Source: Todiramphus chloris collaris | Taxonomy: Eukaryota > Chordata > Aves > Coraciiformes > Alcedinidae | DNA length: 64,000 nucleotides | Assembly: GCA_025345505.1 (NCBI GenBank) | Contig: JANVCC010000077.1 | Coordinates: 6,801,669-6,865,668 of the forward strand | Direction of reading: 5' to 3' | In this document: piece after piece, positions 12,901 through 26,700 of the stretch | Layout: the number at the start of each line of letters is the position of its first letter | How positions within the stretch are numbered: the stretch's first letter is position 1 | The notes under the pieces: model-generated | The model's input: only the letters and a program-made list of their open reading frames with translations | Databases searched by the model: none | Told to the model about the DNA's origin: nothing | Position numbers and translations under genes: made by a program

Positions 12901-13572
12901 GGCCGAAGGCATGTTTAATTTGATGGGGATTCATTTAAAATAGCGCGTACTAGTGCTGCTCGGCTGTGGTTGTGAAAGAGCCTTTCTGGTCGAGGCGATT
13001 GCAGCGTCAAGTCAAAGACTGCCCTGCTTTAAAGTTCATTTTAGAGTTTTCCCTTATAACGTAGCAAGAGAGTATTTAAAGTAATTATACTGCTCGTTAG
13101 CATTGGGAAAGGAGGTGTCCAAAGTACTGCACTGGGCCCTCAAAATGAAGTTTCCCCTCAGGCTTTGCCCACTGAGAAAGGGTGGTTGCCTCGGGGCCCT
13201 CTGCTGCGCTCCCCGTTGAGGCACCGTGAGCTTCTCTTTCAGCGGGGAGGCTATTTACCCGACCTCGGGTGAGGTCCTCTCCAGAGCGACACGGCCCTTG
13301 TGTATCCAACGAACTTTAATGAGTGGCTGGTGGTGGCCACTTCCTGCTCCACGTGCCCGTTGTGTCCCTCCTAAAGGACTTCGCATCACTTAATCTGGAG
13401 CGTTGAGATCTTTACTGCAGAAAGTGTTTTAGTTTTTACTGTACACGCAGACAGTGCGGGCTTAACCTTACAAAATGGATGCTTGAATATAGTTACAAAA
13501 TGTGACTTAAAAATAATCGGCTTTGTTGTGCCTGAATGAATGAGTCTTTAAATCCCTGCTTTTGTTCTGCAG

Positions 13573-13647
13573 CCACTTTTCGTCCTGCTCTGCTGTGAAT
13601 GTTTACATGATGGCAGATCCGCTTCCTGTGAAGAACAAATGTGATAT
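13573..13647 (+). other. TDRD1: Candidate TDRD1 non-coding exon 2
   Basis: A pyrimidine tract and AG (13571-13572) precede this 75-bp stretch, and GTAGGT follows at 13648. It contains ATGATGG (13607-13613), opening a short frame that stops at TAG 13649-13651 if read straight on. Joined to the next exon at 14718 it also meets a stop within ten codons (ATG AAG TTC ... TGG TAG). It is therefore best read as 5' UTR with an upstream ORF, or as a non-used exon. Transcript data would decide. Confidence 0.4.
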
Positions 13648-14725
13648 GTAGGTGGATGCTAAAGCAACAGAATCACAGATGCCAACTTCCTGTTGAAAAA
13701 ATTTCAGTTTCAACGATTTCTGAAATACTCAACAAAAAACAATACAGAGCATTTTTTTGCCAAGTGTAGAAATAGTAGAGAAAGTTTTAACTGCAGCACA
13801 AGTGCAATAAAAGAGAGACTCTGGACAAAGCTTGACAAAGGTATCTTGTCTTTGTTCTTCTGAAATTGTGTATATGCTTTATTATTGATAGACATTATCA
13901 GTATGGCTTGTAAATACAATTAACTCCTAATTATTCAAACTCATGTGGGCTGGAATGTCTTAGATAATTGAAAAAACAGGGTAATTGGGGTACTAGGAAA
14001 TTTGTCACAGATAGGTGCAGTGGGAGTTGGGAATTCTTTCACCAATGTTTCTTGCCTTCATCATTGCCTTATACTGTCTGATCCATGTTCTTTTCTACCC
14101 CAGATTGTGTGTATGTTGGGGGAAGGACTAGATTCCAGGAGATCGGAGGTAGTTTGGTACACAGCCATTTTGGGTCTAAAGAGTTCATGAAATTAGAAAT
14201 CTCTTGTTTCAGAGTGGTTTTTTTTCTGAATAGTTGCTCATGTGCCAAAATTATGCTTAAGTATAAACTTAACATAGGCCAGCCACATGTTCATCAGTGT
14301 TGAAAGAAACCTGCACTGGTTTAACTACTGTAAAATTGTCTATTCTGCATTTTTTCCCTATGGATACTGGAAATTACGTAACATTTTTTTTTTTGTTCCT
14401 ACTGAACAACTTTACTTGAAACATTTATGGATTGAGGACATTAAGATTTACACTGAGTGATAAGCACAGAGCGTGAAAGTGTTGCTTTAATATCACTGAT
14501 GACAGGTTTGAATAAACATAGTGTCAGCATGATAACAAGTGACTTCCAAAGCACATCATGGTCCTACCATCTCCATTTGCACAAACATGCTAAAAGAATA
14601 GTAGGAGTAGATAAAAGCCTTGTGTCTTCCTGTAAATACACCATTTTATGAGGTATTTTATTAAAGCCTGCCTTAGCGTTGTTGATCAGATCCCTTTGCA
14701 AATACTTCTCTTTCTAGGAAGTTCC

Positions 14726-17700
14726 ATGGAACGCTTAACTGGTAGAGGGAACTGTCAGTTTGCAGCTGAGAAAAGAAATAATGTGAGTTATTGCACTTTA
14801 TAATTGCCCTGAATATTCTGAACATTTCTAGATAGCAGTAATGATCAGCATATATTGCTCTTTCTGGAACTTGGACACGCTGACTCTTTTTGTTGTCACA
14901 TTTTGGTGTATTAGAATATTTCTACCCTAATGGGCAGCTTTTTTTTCTAGTAAGTCATTTAGATATTTCTTCCACAGGTGTCACATTCTGATTTCAGTCA
15001 TGAGAAGCCAAAAAAGTTGCAATGTTCATCTGAAAATGTTTTCTCTATTGGCTGTGATCAGAGTCTCTTCAGTTTGTTAATAACACCCTCTCAAAGGAAG
15101 ACTTGCCATCACTGTGGTCTGTTTGGTCAGTACCTATTGTCCTGTAGTTCATGTTGCATAGTGTGTTTATCAGTGAAACCAGATCAGGTTAGCTCAGAAA
15201 TGTCTTAAAATGGATGCATAGTTCTGTCTTTCAGATGCAAGTATAATGACTATTCACAACAGAGTTGGGAGTTATGGAACTGTTAAACAGAAGAGAATCT
15301 CCTTAATCAAAAACCATTTTCTTTTGGTTTGCAATCTGGGGCAGTAATGTCTCTTGGCTATGTGTAAATACAATACTTATTTGTCTAAGCTTAGAATTGT
15401 AGTGGAAGTGTCTTGTAAAGCAGTTATCAAATAACCCATGGAGTCTGTATCTTAACAGCTGTTCTATCTTCTAATATAAGTGTTTCTCTCTGACTTTATT
15501 TAGGATCCCTCAGATGTTCACAATGCAAGCAAATATACTATTGCTCTGCAGATTGTCAGAAAAAAGATTGGCCAGCACATGGTGTTGTATGTGAGCCAGT
15601 TAAAGACAAGTAAGTTTGTTAAAAATTCTACCAAATAATCTTTGCAGGAAGACAATATCCCTTGCAGTACAACTTAAATGAGCATGTAAAGGCACTATTA
15701 CAGTAAAATACAATGCTTATTCTTAGTCTAGTACTGCATTATCTTGTACTTGTCAGAAAACTCAGCTCTGCTGCTTTAGAAGAGTGACTTGAAAGATACT
15801 GTTGGAGTTTCTCGAGGTGTTCTGTAGTGTGATTTAAAATGAAAGCATTATTTTTACTTTCATGAGAACTATTTCAGCATGTAATAACAACAGCAGCTGA
15901 TCACATGACTTTGTTATTGCTGTTGATGAAGTAGGGAAGGCAGGAGAAATGAGACTGCTTTTCAGCAGTGGCATGGTTAATGGATTGTATTCAGTGGACT
16001 CTGAAGAGGCACCATTTGAATCTAGCTGTAGCCTCAGTGAACTTCATGGGTATTTTCTTTGATGAGCACAGCTGCAATTAGAAGTTGTCTCAGCCAGGCC
16101 ATTCTCTAGCTGCTCATCATCACTGTTTGATGTGCTAGTTTAGATGCTCAAGAGATCACTCCCTAATCTCTTTTAATTAAAGTAAGCACCGTTAAGTTGT
16201 GACACGGTACAGATTAACTGTCTGGCTTTAGAACAGTTTGGGGGAGTGATCTGAGTGTTTAAGCTGCCAGTCTCTGTCAAGGAGTGATGACCAAAGCTTG
16301 GTGAATCTGCAACCAGCTCTTCATAGTCAAAATTTACAGGAGGTTTTTTTTTTTATTTACCTGCAAGTTTTACTGCAGTGACTGAATGGAGGCAACACAG
16401 GAACAGTCTGGCTTGTACGTTTTCTGGACATTACTTGGGTATTCAACTGAAATAGCAATATTTTGATTTTTTTTTTCTGATTTTATAGTTTATATGGTTG
16501 ATTTGAGATGACGGTGCTAGCAGAGCTCCACAACAACAGTCCAAGATTTCTTCTCCATTTTAATCCAAATTCGTTTTTTGTTGATGGCATCAGGGAAGAA
16601 AAACCCACCAGTTGTTGCATTACAGGGAACTTACGGACTTGTCATCCTGCATTTTCTTGGAGGAGGAATAAAGGTTGACAAAAAACATATACTATGGACA
16701 CAGCCTTTTTGTTCTGTTTAAGTAGGTGTTAGGAATCCTACTTACCTGTCTTTTCATATTCAAAATTAATGTATTTTTCTCTGATTACAGTGTAAGTAAT
16801 AACAATGGAGGCAACTTACCTGCTAAAACCAAGAAGAGAGTTTATCTTAAGGTATTGATGAATGTGAGAGCACTTGATTTCCATTGGCTGTTCAGTATAT
16901 CTCTGTGATAATGTGGTTTGTTTTTTTTTTTTCAAGAGTAATAGAAAGTCTGTAAAACTTCTTACTGCAAGTCAATAAAAGCACTTTTTAATGTGTTTCT
17001 TGAAATGAAAGTTCTTAAAAAGAAGTTGTTTTTTTTCATTTGTTGCTACAAAGAGCTACAGCTGAACAACTCCAGTTTAAACATAACTTGTAGCTGTTTT
17101 AAATAGGGTGATTCAACTTCTGGGGATTCTCTCAAAACAGAAGAGCACATCAAGAAAATAATGCTTTCGGATCTCCAGAGTCTAGGGATCAAACAAGCTA
17201 TGGAAGTGCAGGTACTTTTATTTTGGAAAAATCCTACAAGGTTCTGTTAGGTTGCATTTGAAGCTTTGCTAAGCATATATAGCTGCATGTCACCTCAGCT
17301 CTTTGTCTCACTTTGCCCACATGTAAAATTCCTTTATTTTCATAAAGATGAGTAAATGTAAATGGAGCTGGGGGGACTAAGTAAGGAAGATTGTTTGGTT
17401 TTGTTTTTTTGTTGGGTTTTTTTGGTTTTTTTTTTTTGTGGTGGTGAGCTTCACTGGTTTTGTCCCCTGCAATTAATAACTGCTAGATTCAAAACAAAAT
17501 AACTAAATCAAGTAGGATGAATAATTTGTTGAACACTGGTCCTGAATAATATGCGTAACCATCATCTACTGTGGCTTATCTCTTTAGGGTACAGTAATAG
17601 AGTTCAAGAGTCCAAGTGAATTTTACATACAAATGAGTTCTCCAGAAGTTTTAGACCGTATCAGTAAACTTTCTGTGAAACTGCAAGACTGTTACGCTAA

Positions 17701-20700
17701 CACAGTTATCCAAGAGCACTATATTGCTGTGAGAGGGGAAATCTGTGTTGCACGGTATTCTTTGGATCAGGTAACATCTGCTTGTCCATAAAGTAACCAG
17801 TCTGTGTTTGGCCTCATGTTTTGTGTCATTTGCTTTGACATCCCTACCTGTGAAGATTGCTAATTAGGGATCAGTTTATGGTGGTGGAATTGTGGTAATA
17901 ACTAGCTTCGTAATTGAGGTACTGTTGCCTTCCCTTTAACCCTCTCCTCCAAAAAAACCAAAAACAAAACCAAAAACTTTACTTCTCTGTGTTTATATAC
18001 TTTAGCTCTGCAGGTGCTGTTTGTCCTGCCATTGTTTTGAAGGCTGTGTGTGTTCTTAGCATATTTAAACTACTGTAGTTAGAACAGTGTGGAATATGAC
18101 TCTGCTTATTTAAGGAAATCATTCTTTCTTCATTTCTTAGTTGTCTTTTCTTGTTGAATTTCTGTAGCCACATCTAGTTGCTGTTTCCCTTCCTGCCCCT
18201 TTTCCCTTTTTGTATTTCTTCCCCTCTTTCTCCTCCGTTGTTAGAAGATTCCTGACTTACTGTATGGTAGCCAATATCCGTAGGAGTATAATTTTATCTT
18301 CACAGCAGACATTACAGTGAGCTGCATTTATTTGAGTAGCTTCAGAATTAGTTGGTGCCTTTACTGATAAACAAGCCTGATGAAGTAAAGCAAAGTATGG
18401 TGTTTTCTTACTAAGATTATCTTTTATTCCTGCACAGACCTGGAGTAGAGCACTGGTAAAAGATGTGGATATATTGCAAAAAAAAGCACAAGTATTCTAT
18501 ATAGATTATGGAAATGAAGAAAGTATTCCACTGTCTTGGATTAAAGCTCTACACAAAGACATCGAACTCTTGTTACCTCCGTGTGTGAGTTTTATTTTCC
18601 TAACAGTAGCTGAAGTATTTTAAATTAATAGCTTTGAAATGAGTGTAACTTAGTGTCTCAGTGTAGCTGTCATTATCACAGTGTTTTGTGTTCAGTGAAA
18701 GAAATGCGTTAAAACTGCTATATTTGCATAAAGTTCACCTTCTGAAATGCTCCCTGGCTATTCCATAGGAGTGAGGGAGGCCACCTGGGTTTTTTCTTCT
18801 TCCTCATCCCAGAAATCTTGGATTCTGAGCTAAAGAAAAGCCCTTTATGGCTAATGAAAAAATTGTTCCTCCTTTATATGCTAGAGGACAGACAACATTC
18901 TGCCTGCATATTCTAATCTGGTCTCATGCAATAGTGAAAAATCACTTGTACTCCAAAGTTTGCTTGGAGTAAGGACAGCTGTTGGTCTGAGTTCGTTGTT
19001 ACGCATGTGATGTCTCCCATTACAAAAGAGATGGTCTAGCTTTAATCTGTGAATTAAACTAGTATGTTTATGCCCAAAGAAGTACAGAGAAGCATTCTTT
19101 CAGCCAGTGACAGCTATGACTAGCCACTGTTGGAACAGTGTTTCATAGCTTGCTCAGTGACTTTCTACTGGGTCCATAAAAGATTTTGAGAGCTGTTTGA
19201 ACTTTGGTTTAAAGCCCTCGGTATCTGCTGAGGGCAAGTTAGGATATGCACCTGTGGTCAGATGTGAAGTGGGATACAACCACACCTTACCTAGGACAGC
19301 ATAAACAGTGGGAGAGTCAGAGGAAATGTAGTTTACTGTTTTAACTTAATGTCCCAATTCTTAACTGTAGTTGAATTGATAGCACTTCACATTCCAACAG
19401 CAGCTTTAACTTGCATATGCAAGGTGATATTTCTGAGGGCCTTAATTATTTAGTTGCCTTTTCTACAGGGCAAACAACCCCCTATTCTCTCTTGTTCTAA
19501 TTGAAATTCTTTCCAGGCCATTAAGTGTTCCTTTGCTAATTATGATCCAGAAGAAAAAGGATGGAATGAAGACATCAGCTTTTCTTCCCAACTCATGGGA
19601 AAGTTCTGCTCAGTAACTGTTGTTGACGTATTACAGGAGGAAATGATGTTGAGTTTTGCTGTAGAAGTTGTTCTTCCAGATCTCCGTAAGTATTTGGTAG
19701 TGTGGGGAAGAAAAACCCAACAAAATTAAGTCTTTCATGTTCACTTTCCATCGCCTTGCCCAATACTTTTCAAAGAGGAGAGGTGTGGGTTTTTTCTTTT
19801 CTCTCCTTCTCAGTCTTGCAGCCTGTCCCTTGATTTTTTTTTTTTTTTAACTTTTTAAAAATTCTTTTAGCTCGTATTTCCATATAGAGGACATTTTAAA
19901 GTGTCTGTACTTGAAATTATGCTTAATAATCTTAAATTTTAGTATGGTCGCTTTCCAGGATAATTGGAATAAATTCAGCTTTTTTCTGGATTTTGTGTAT
20001 TTTTCTGTTTTAACAGATGCATGCAAATTTGGGACCACGTTGTTTCTTTTATCTTGTGCATTTTTAACTCTTTATAAATTGTAGCATTGGCTTCTAGTTC
20101 CACTAAGGATTTTACCAGGATTTTTTTTTTTTTGTTGTACATTCTCCCTAAAAAAGTATCCCAAAGAAAGTACAGCCACTGGATGTTGTTGGATGTTTGT
20201 ATTTCTAACTTAGTAAACCTCAGTGGATAGAGACAAGCAGAGCACCTGACTGTTGAGGAGTCTGAATTCAGGTTTTCAGTTTTCAGTCCAAAATAATTGC
20301 ATTGAAAGCTTGGAATGCTGCATCATGCATCAGAAATGGAGTATGTAATAGTTAAGAAACTCCGTATTTCTTTGTAAATCTTGGTAACTCACTGCGTACT
20401 TTGTGTTGTAAATACAGAGGTAAGTTGTGAATCCTTGTGTGAAGAAGCTGTAATCTTTTTTTTCAGCCAGCAGTCTTTAGTGACTATGAGTATAGCACTT
20501 CTGTCATTTTTAGTTGGATGCTTCTGGAGCTGTGAATGTCTTCAGAAAACTCCAGTGGTTGAGTTACTCTGAAACTACTTGTATTTTACATTCTGAGCAT
20601 ATTAAGTGCTCAACAAATAAGTAGAGCATGCTCACCTTGTGACAGGGATATAGGTTAGGTTCAGAAATAGAACTAAATGATGACTGTCTTGTAAGAAACA

Positions 20701-23700
20701 AAGTTAATTTACCATACACCTGTATTTTAGGAGACTCTCTCAAAAAAGTACCTTTAAAAGTGATGTCTGATACAGCTGCAGGAAGTAACGCCAAAGGAAC
20801 AGACTCTCCAAGAGGTAAGCAAGCAAATCAAACTACTTAGTGAAAGATAGAAAAAACTGAAGAAATTTTAAATCCTCCCATGTCACATGACATTCTGCAC
20901 ATAGTAAATATTCTAGCTGTTCACTACTTAAAAACATTGGCTAGTGGAGCTGCCTTCAGTTCACTAGTGACAGTAGCAGACGTGCTTTTTAATAATGTAA
21001 AGCACTGGTTTAGTGATGTTTGTGACATTAATTTCATGGGTAATATGACAGGAGCCTTCAAAATCCTAAGATTCAGCAGAAATAATAAACTGCTTCAGTG
21101 TATTTTAAATTTTGTAGTTTAATGTAGCATGTTTTTTACTCTCTGAATCCTGGCTGGCAAGGTTGCATATTTCAGAGTCATCTGGCTTTTGATCAGTAGC
21201 CCTTTTTTTTTTTTTGTTTTGTTTTTGTTTTTAATGTTCAGAAAACCATTCCAAGGAAAGTAAAGAAAAAAAACCCAGAGATGAAGAATTTCTTCACTGT
21301 ACAAATTCAGATGCCAAGTGTGTCTCTGTATGTATCGGAGATACATTTTCTGGGGTGGTTTCCTGCATTCAAAATCCAGAAACTTTCTTCTGTCAGCAGA
21401 CACAGAGTGCCCGTAAGTGATGTGTTGAAAACAGGATGTAAGGTACCTGATATGGCATTTTTCTGTTCTCTTTCTCTTGTTGCTGGTCTTATAACTTGAC
21501 CTGGAATGGCGATTCCCTTCACCTTAGCCCATGCCCCAGTCAGTTAAGAGCAGTGGTATTCTAGAGGGTGGTTTTGGCGGCATTAGCTGTTAATATTGCA
21601 TATTAACCTGCAAGGTGATTGTTTCTGGGCAGTCTGAGTAGTGCAAAGTAGAAAGATGGTGTGGTATGGATTTTATCAATCTGAAGACAATTTGTATCAC
21701 AAACATTTAATGGTAAATATGTTTTCTTACATATTCCAGAAGTGTGTATGAGTTTCTGATTACTGTGTTTATTCGTATGTTGCCTTGTTGCTTTACCACT
21801 GGAGGGAAGTGTTTCCTCATAGGTTGGGTGTGTGGACTGAACTTCTCTCTTACATAGTACAATGAGAATAGCTGAGTATGTGAAGGCCAGATAATAATGC
21901 TCAGCCCCTGCTTTGGTGTCTTCTGACACAGTAAAATGTTAAGACCATAAGTGACACTATAGTGGGCCGGAATGCTGGGCTGCAGGGACTTTTGGTGCAT
22001 TTCCCACAGTGCCCGTAAATGGGTGTCTGGGGAGAGTAAGAGCAGAGTAAGCTTGTGGGATGTGTCCACCTAGTGCTGTCTGAGCCCACAGGTTTTTATC
22101 AGTTAAAAGGGCTTTTGCAGCTGGATGTGAGCTGGTGTATCCCCTACAGTGGAGTGGTTGTTTTTTGTTTTTTTTTTGGGGCTACTTGTGCACCCTTGAA
22201 TTCTGGGTAGATTCATAGCACAGCATGTCCTTCAGTGGGAGGTGACATTCAACATCTGCCTGTTGTTTGAAGAGTTGTCTTCCTGGTTTCTTTCTATTGT
22301 GCCTCCACTAGCTTGCTTTCAATTCCTACTGGCTTTAGTTTTGTTCCTCTGTTGAAAAAAGGTGACTGGTTTTCTCCATCCATTCTCTATACAGTTATGA
22401 TTCTTCAGACTCGTGCGAGGATTCTCTTCAATCTTACTGACTGAAGAGTCATAATCTCATCACTATTTTGATATTACACTAAATATTATGTGAAATAATC
22501 TCTGTTATGCTACAGGTTTTTCTTCCAGGCTTTGAAGTTGAGATTTGTGTACTTCTGTAATAATTACAAGACAATGTACATTCCAAAACCTGTGTATTTT
22601 AACATCAGGTCAACTTGCTGAGCTCCAGGTGTCTCTTAATGAACACTGTGACAAATATCGCAGTAGTCCAGCTTTCCGTCCTGCTGCTGGAAATCTGTGC
22701 TGTGCCCAGTTCACAGGTAAAAATGGAGTGAAAATATGGGTTTTAATTTGTCACTTAATTACAAAAACGTAAACACATTTTATAATTGTACTTAGAAACT
22801 TTTCATATAGAAACTTTTCATATAGAGTTTATTTTGTTTGTGCCCGGGTTTAGCTGTGGATAGCGTTTGGTAGTGATTTAAAGAAACTATTGACAGCAAA
22901 TAATGACGTCTAAAAATGCTAGTTTAAAAAAGATAAAATCATACAATGGTCCCTTCAGTGAGCAAACTCTTAACACTGGGTTCATTTGTATATGTTGGTG
23001 AGCACTATTTCCTGTGGCTGGAAGTAACTATAGACTCGAAATTTTAGATCCAAAGAAAGGGACAGAAGAAATGTAATGATGCTGCTCTGATAGACTTACT
23101 CTCAAAAAGATAATTAGCCAAGACTTGGTAGGCCTGAACTGTATGTTGGTAACTCAGTTTCCACCTGACAGTTATCACTGATGTGAAGTTTCTACAAGTC
23201 GTATGACAAAACTGAATGTTGCCTAAACATGGGCTGCTGTTCTGCATAAAGCAGTGATTTGTGCTAGGAATTGGTAAGTCTATATGAAAAGAAATACCTT
23301 TTACTCGTTAGAATCTGAAGTCTGAGCACAGTAGGATGAAGATGAATCTCTTTTCCTGACAGCTCATTCTCCTTTTCATCCAGCTTTTACCAAAAAAATC
23401 CCCTCCACACATTGCTGTTCATACACACCCTTTTTCTGGTCAGAAATGTCGCTGATTAAAAGTTCTTTGTGTGATTGATAAACAATCCTGGTCATTTATT
23501 TCTTTCCATTTCCCATGGTTTCGCTGCTTAGAATAAATGATCTGTGGGACTGAACAGATAGCTGAAATAAATACTTTTGCACATTCAGAATAAACTAGTA
23601 CTGCCAATAAGCTGCTTTAGCATTTGAATGGACACTGATTTCAGGGGCCCAGCTAGGGAAAGCCATCAGTTCAGTACCCCAGATGTCTTGATAAACTTGA

Positions 23701-26700
23701 GTAAGCTTGTATTTCTATTTCTTAAATATTTTAATTTAATTAAAACACTTAAATTATTAGATCTGTTGTGTGCCCTTTAAATTCCATGTCGTTGTGGTCA
23801 ACTGAAGTACTGTTAGCTGTTTAAATTTATTGAGCTCGATCACTACATCCATGTAATGTAGTCAGTTCTTTGTTGTAGTATGTGTTTGGAGGGGAGAGGG
23901 GGTGCAAAACGAATGAGTTTGCAACACTCAGCTCACACGAGGGATGATGGTGGCACACGCATCTAGAAGGGTTTTGTGGGGGTTTGTGTGAACTGTAGTG
24001 CTGCTGTTCTATGTCAAGATTGATGCTATATTTTTATATGGGTTTGCCAAAAAGTCATCCTGTCCTCAGAAGTCAGAAGCAAGTACAATGAACATGTGTA
24101 TCTTCCTTTCTAGAAGACAATCTTTGGTATCGTGCTGCTGTTACATCCTATGTTTCTGAAGATGCTGTTTTGGCAGGCTACATAGATTATGGTAATTTTG
24201 AAGTTCTTCCACTAACCAAACTTCGTCCTATGATTCCAAGATTTATGGACTTGCCAGCTCAAGCCATAAGATGTACTTTGGCAGGTACGGAATAAATTAT
24301 AAGCTATTTTAAACTAGATAAGAGGCAGAATAATCTGGGTTAGATACTGATTGCACCTGTAGTGTCTTATATTGAAATATAGGGAAGGATGGAGATGACA
24401 GTAGGCATTATTTCCAGAATTCTTAATTGTTGTGGCATACCTACACAATCTGACCAATCTTTCCTAATGTGGATGGTGACCTGCAGTTGTATGCTTGGAA
24501 AGCTGTGTTACAGTAACGTATCTGTTAGATTTTGGATGTGCTTTTATTCTAAGCAAAATTAAGTCACCTATTGGATTTGTGGAATTCTTAACTATGTTGT
24601 GGTTCTAGCACTGCGGGGGAAGGTAAAATTTCCTTTTATATCTTGAAATGCTTGTGAAATCTGTCATGTTATACAGGATGTTGACGCTTCGTAGTTCACC
24701 CTTCTGTCTCAAGCCAGGATCATAAGCTGTTTTTGGTTTGGTGTTTTTTTTTCCATGTTTAAGCTGCTTTTGGAAATTATTTAATTTCTCTGTGTTTTTT
24801 TCCTATCACTGTGCAAGGTAGTCCATCCCTTTGCTTCAGCACCCATCCTTTTAGAATTCTTCATGTCTGTCCTTCCTTCACAATACTTGAAGTTTCACCT
24901 GATTTTCAAATATTTGGTCAAGTTCAGAGCAGCATTCTAGCTTCATATTTTGGAGGAAAATATGAAGCAGTGCTGCCTTGTATGCAGAGATGGAACCAAT
25001 GCATATGGAATGTGACCAAAAGAAATCTCTTCTGGGGTAAATCATGATGCCAATAGCTGATGAGTGTTCTAAGACTAAGAAAGGTCCTAAACGCAACATG
25101 GACACAAAGCGATCAGATGCTTCTTGATTAGAGTCAAGGGTTACTGCTGCATAAAATAAATCTTTCTAGAAGGCAACTTCTGACAGTGTCTTGCTATAAA
25201 GTTCTTGTTATAACTTGCATTTTAGAAATAAATTTCGTAGCATGAAGAGCAAATCTTTAAGAAAAGAAAGAGCTTGTAGTAGCAGATAGATGGTTAATGT
25301 GGTTCAAAACTGTAAGTTGTATTCATGAGTGACACTTTTTTAGACATTCATGCTAAGGAAGTATTAAATGTGAATTTACACTTCTCTGTATAATAGACTA
25401 GTTGTACGTGATCTTTGTCAGATTTTTATTAAACCCAAGTACTATGAAAATTCAGAATCTAAATAATTTGGTTTGAAACCTTGTTAAAAGCATGAGGCGT
25501 GGGAGGAAGTTACTTGTTATATCTGCTGCTTAATCTGCTGTTTAGACAGTGACCTTGTACCTTTCCACATACAGTTGAGACTTCAGCTGTTCTCAGAACT
25601 GTTCCATACTATATGACTGTTTTGGTTTTTTTTTTTTTTTAGGTGTAAAGCCACCATCAGGAACCTGGACCTCAAAGGCTGTTTCTTCTATGAGCCAACT
25701 GGTGAAAGACAAAATGTTAACAATAAAAGTAGTGGATAAAAAGAGTTATAGTTCTGTGGTGGAGCTTGTAGATCCCTCAGTTACTCCAGTAATAAATATA
25801 TCGAGCTATCTGATAGAGAAGGGCTGTGCAGCCCAGGAATCGAGGATGGCCTTGCCAGAAACTTCACTGAGTGATGTGAAGCAAGCAAATGGTGAGTACA
25901 AGCGTGTCCTGCTGAACTGCCATTAATTAACCTCCTGTGACAGTGGATACAAAGAATGCAAGCTCTTAACTGGTGAGAGCTTTCCAGTGTGGCTCATGGA
26001 GTCTAGCCTTCGCAGCTCTAACGGTTAGCTGTCACAACTTCGCCATGAAGAAATTGTATGTTCAGTGGTGTGTTTGTATGTGTAGGTATACACGTGTGCA
26101 TACATAACAAAGTTGGAATTGCTTACTTTTGGAAGACAGTACTAGTATTTTGCTTACCCTGCTTAGAAGTCCTAACATTTTCAAGTGAAGTGGGATAGGA
26201 CTAATTAATACCTGCTTGTTCTTACACCCTTGTCCTTTAGCTCAAACAGTAATCTTCATTGACCTATATTTTACATGTAAACCCACATATTTAGTCTTTG
26301 AAAATTTGACTGCAGTAGCCCATACAGCTTTAAGGCTATGCCTAAATTGCCTGTTTTGTTTTAATTTAGTGACCAAAGCTTAAATTTGAAAGATGTGCAA
26401 AGTTGCTTATAGTGTGAAGGACAAATCCACTGGAAATAGAGGATTTGAGAGCCTGTTTTGATTCTTAGGGAACTGAGGGGGGGCAAATTATTGTATTCTG
26501 TGGTTTCATTTTGTTGTTTGTTTTTTTTTTGTGTGTGTACATTTTTGTTTGTTTGTTTTGGGGTTTGTTGTTGTGAGTTGTTTTGGTTGTGATTTTTAGG
26601 TTTTTTTAGGTTGCTTGGGTTTTTTTTGACTGTTTGCAATACGACTTCCTAAAGTATTCTGCTGTCAGACACAGTAGTGGACAGATGACACAGCATCTCA

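Noticed and set aside
12440..12934. Minus-strand open frame of 164 codons at the TDRD1 CpG island
   Set aside because: GC-rich shadow of the promoter and exon 1; no protein features beyond biased composition.
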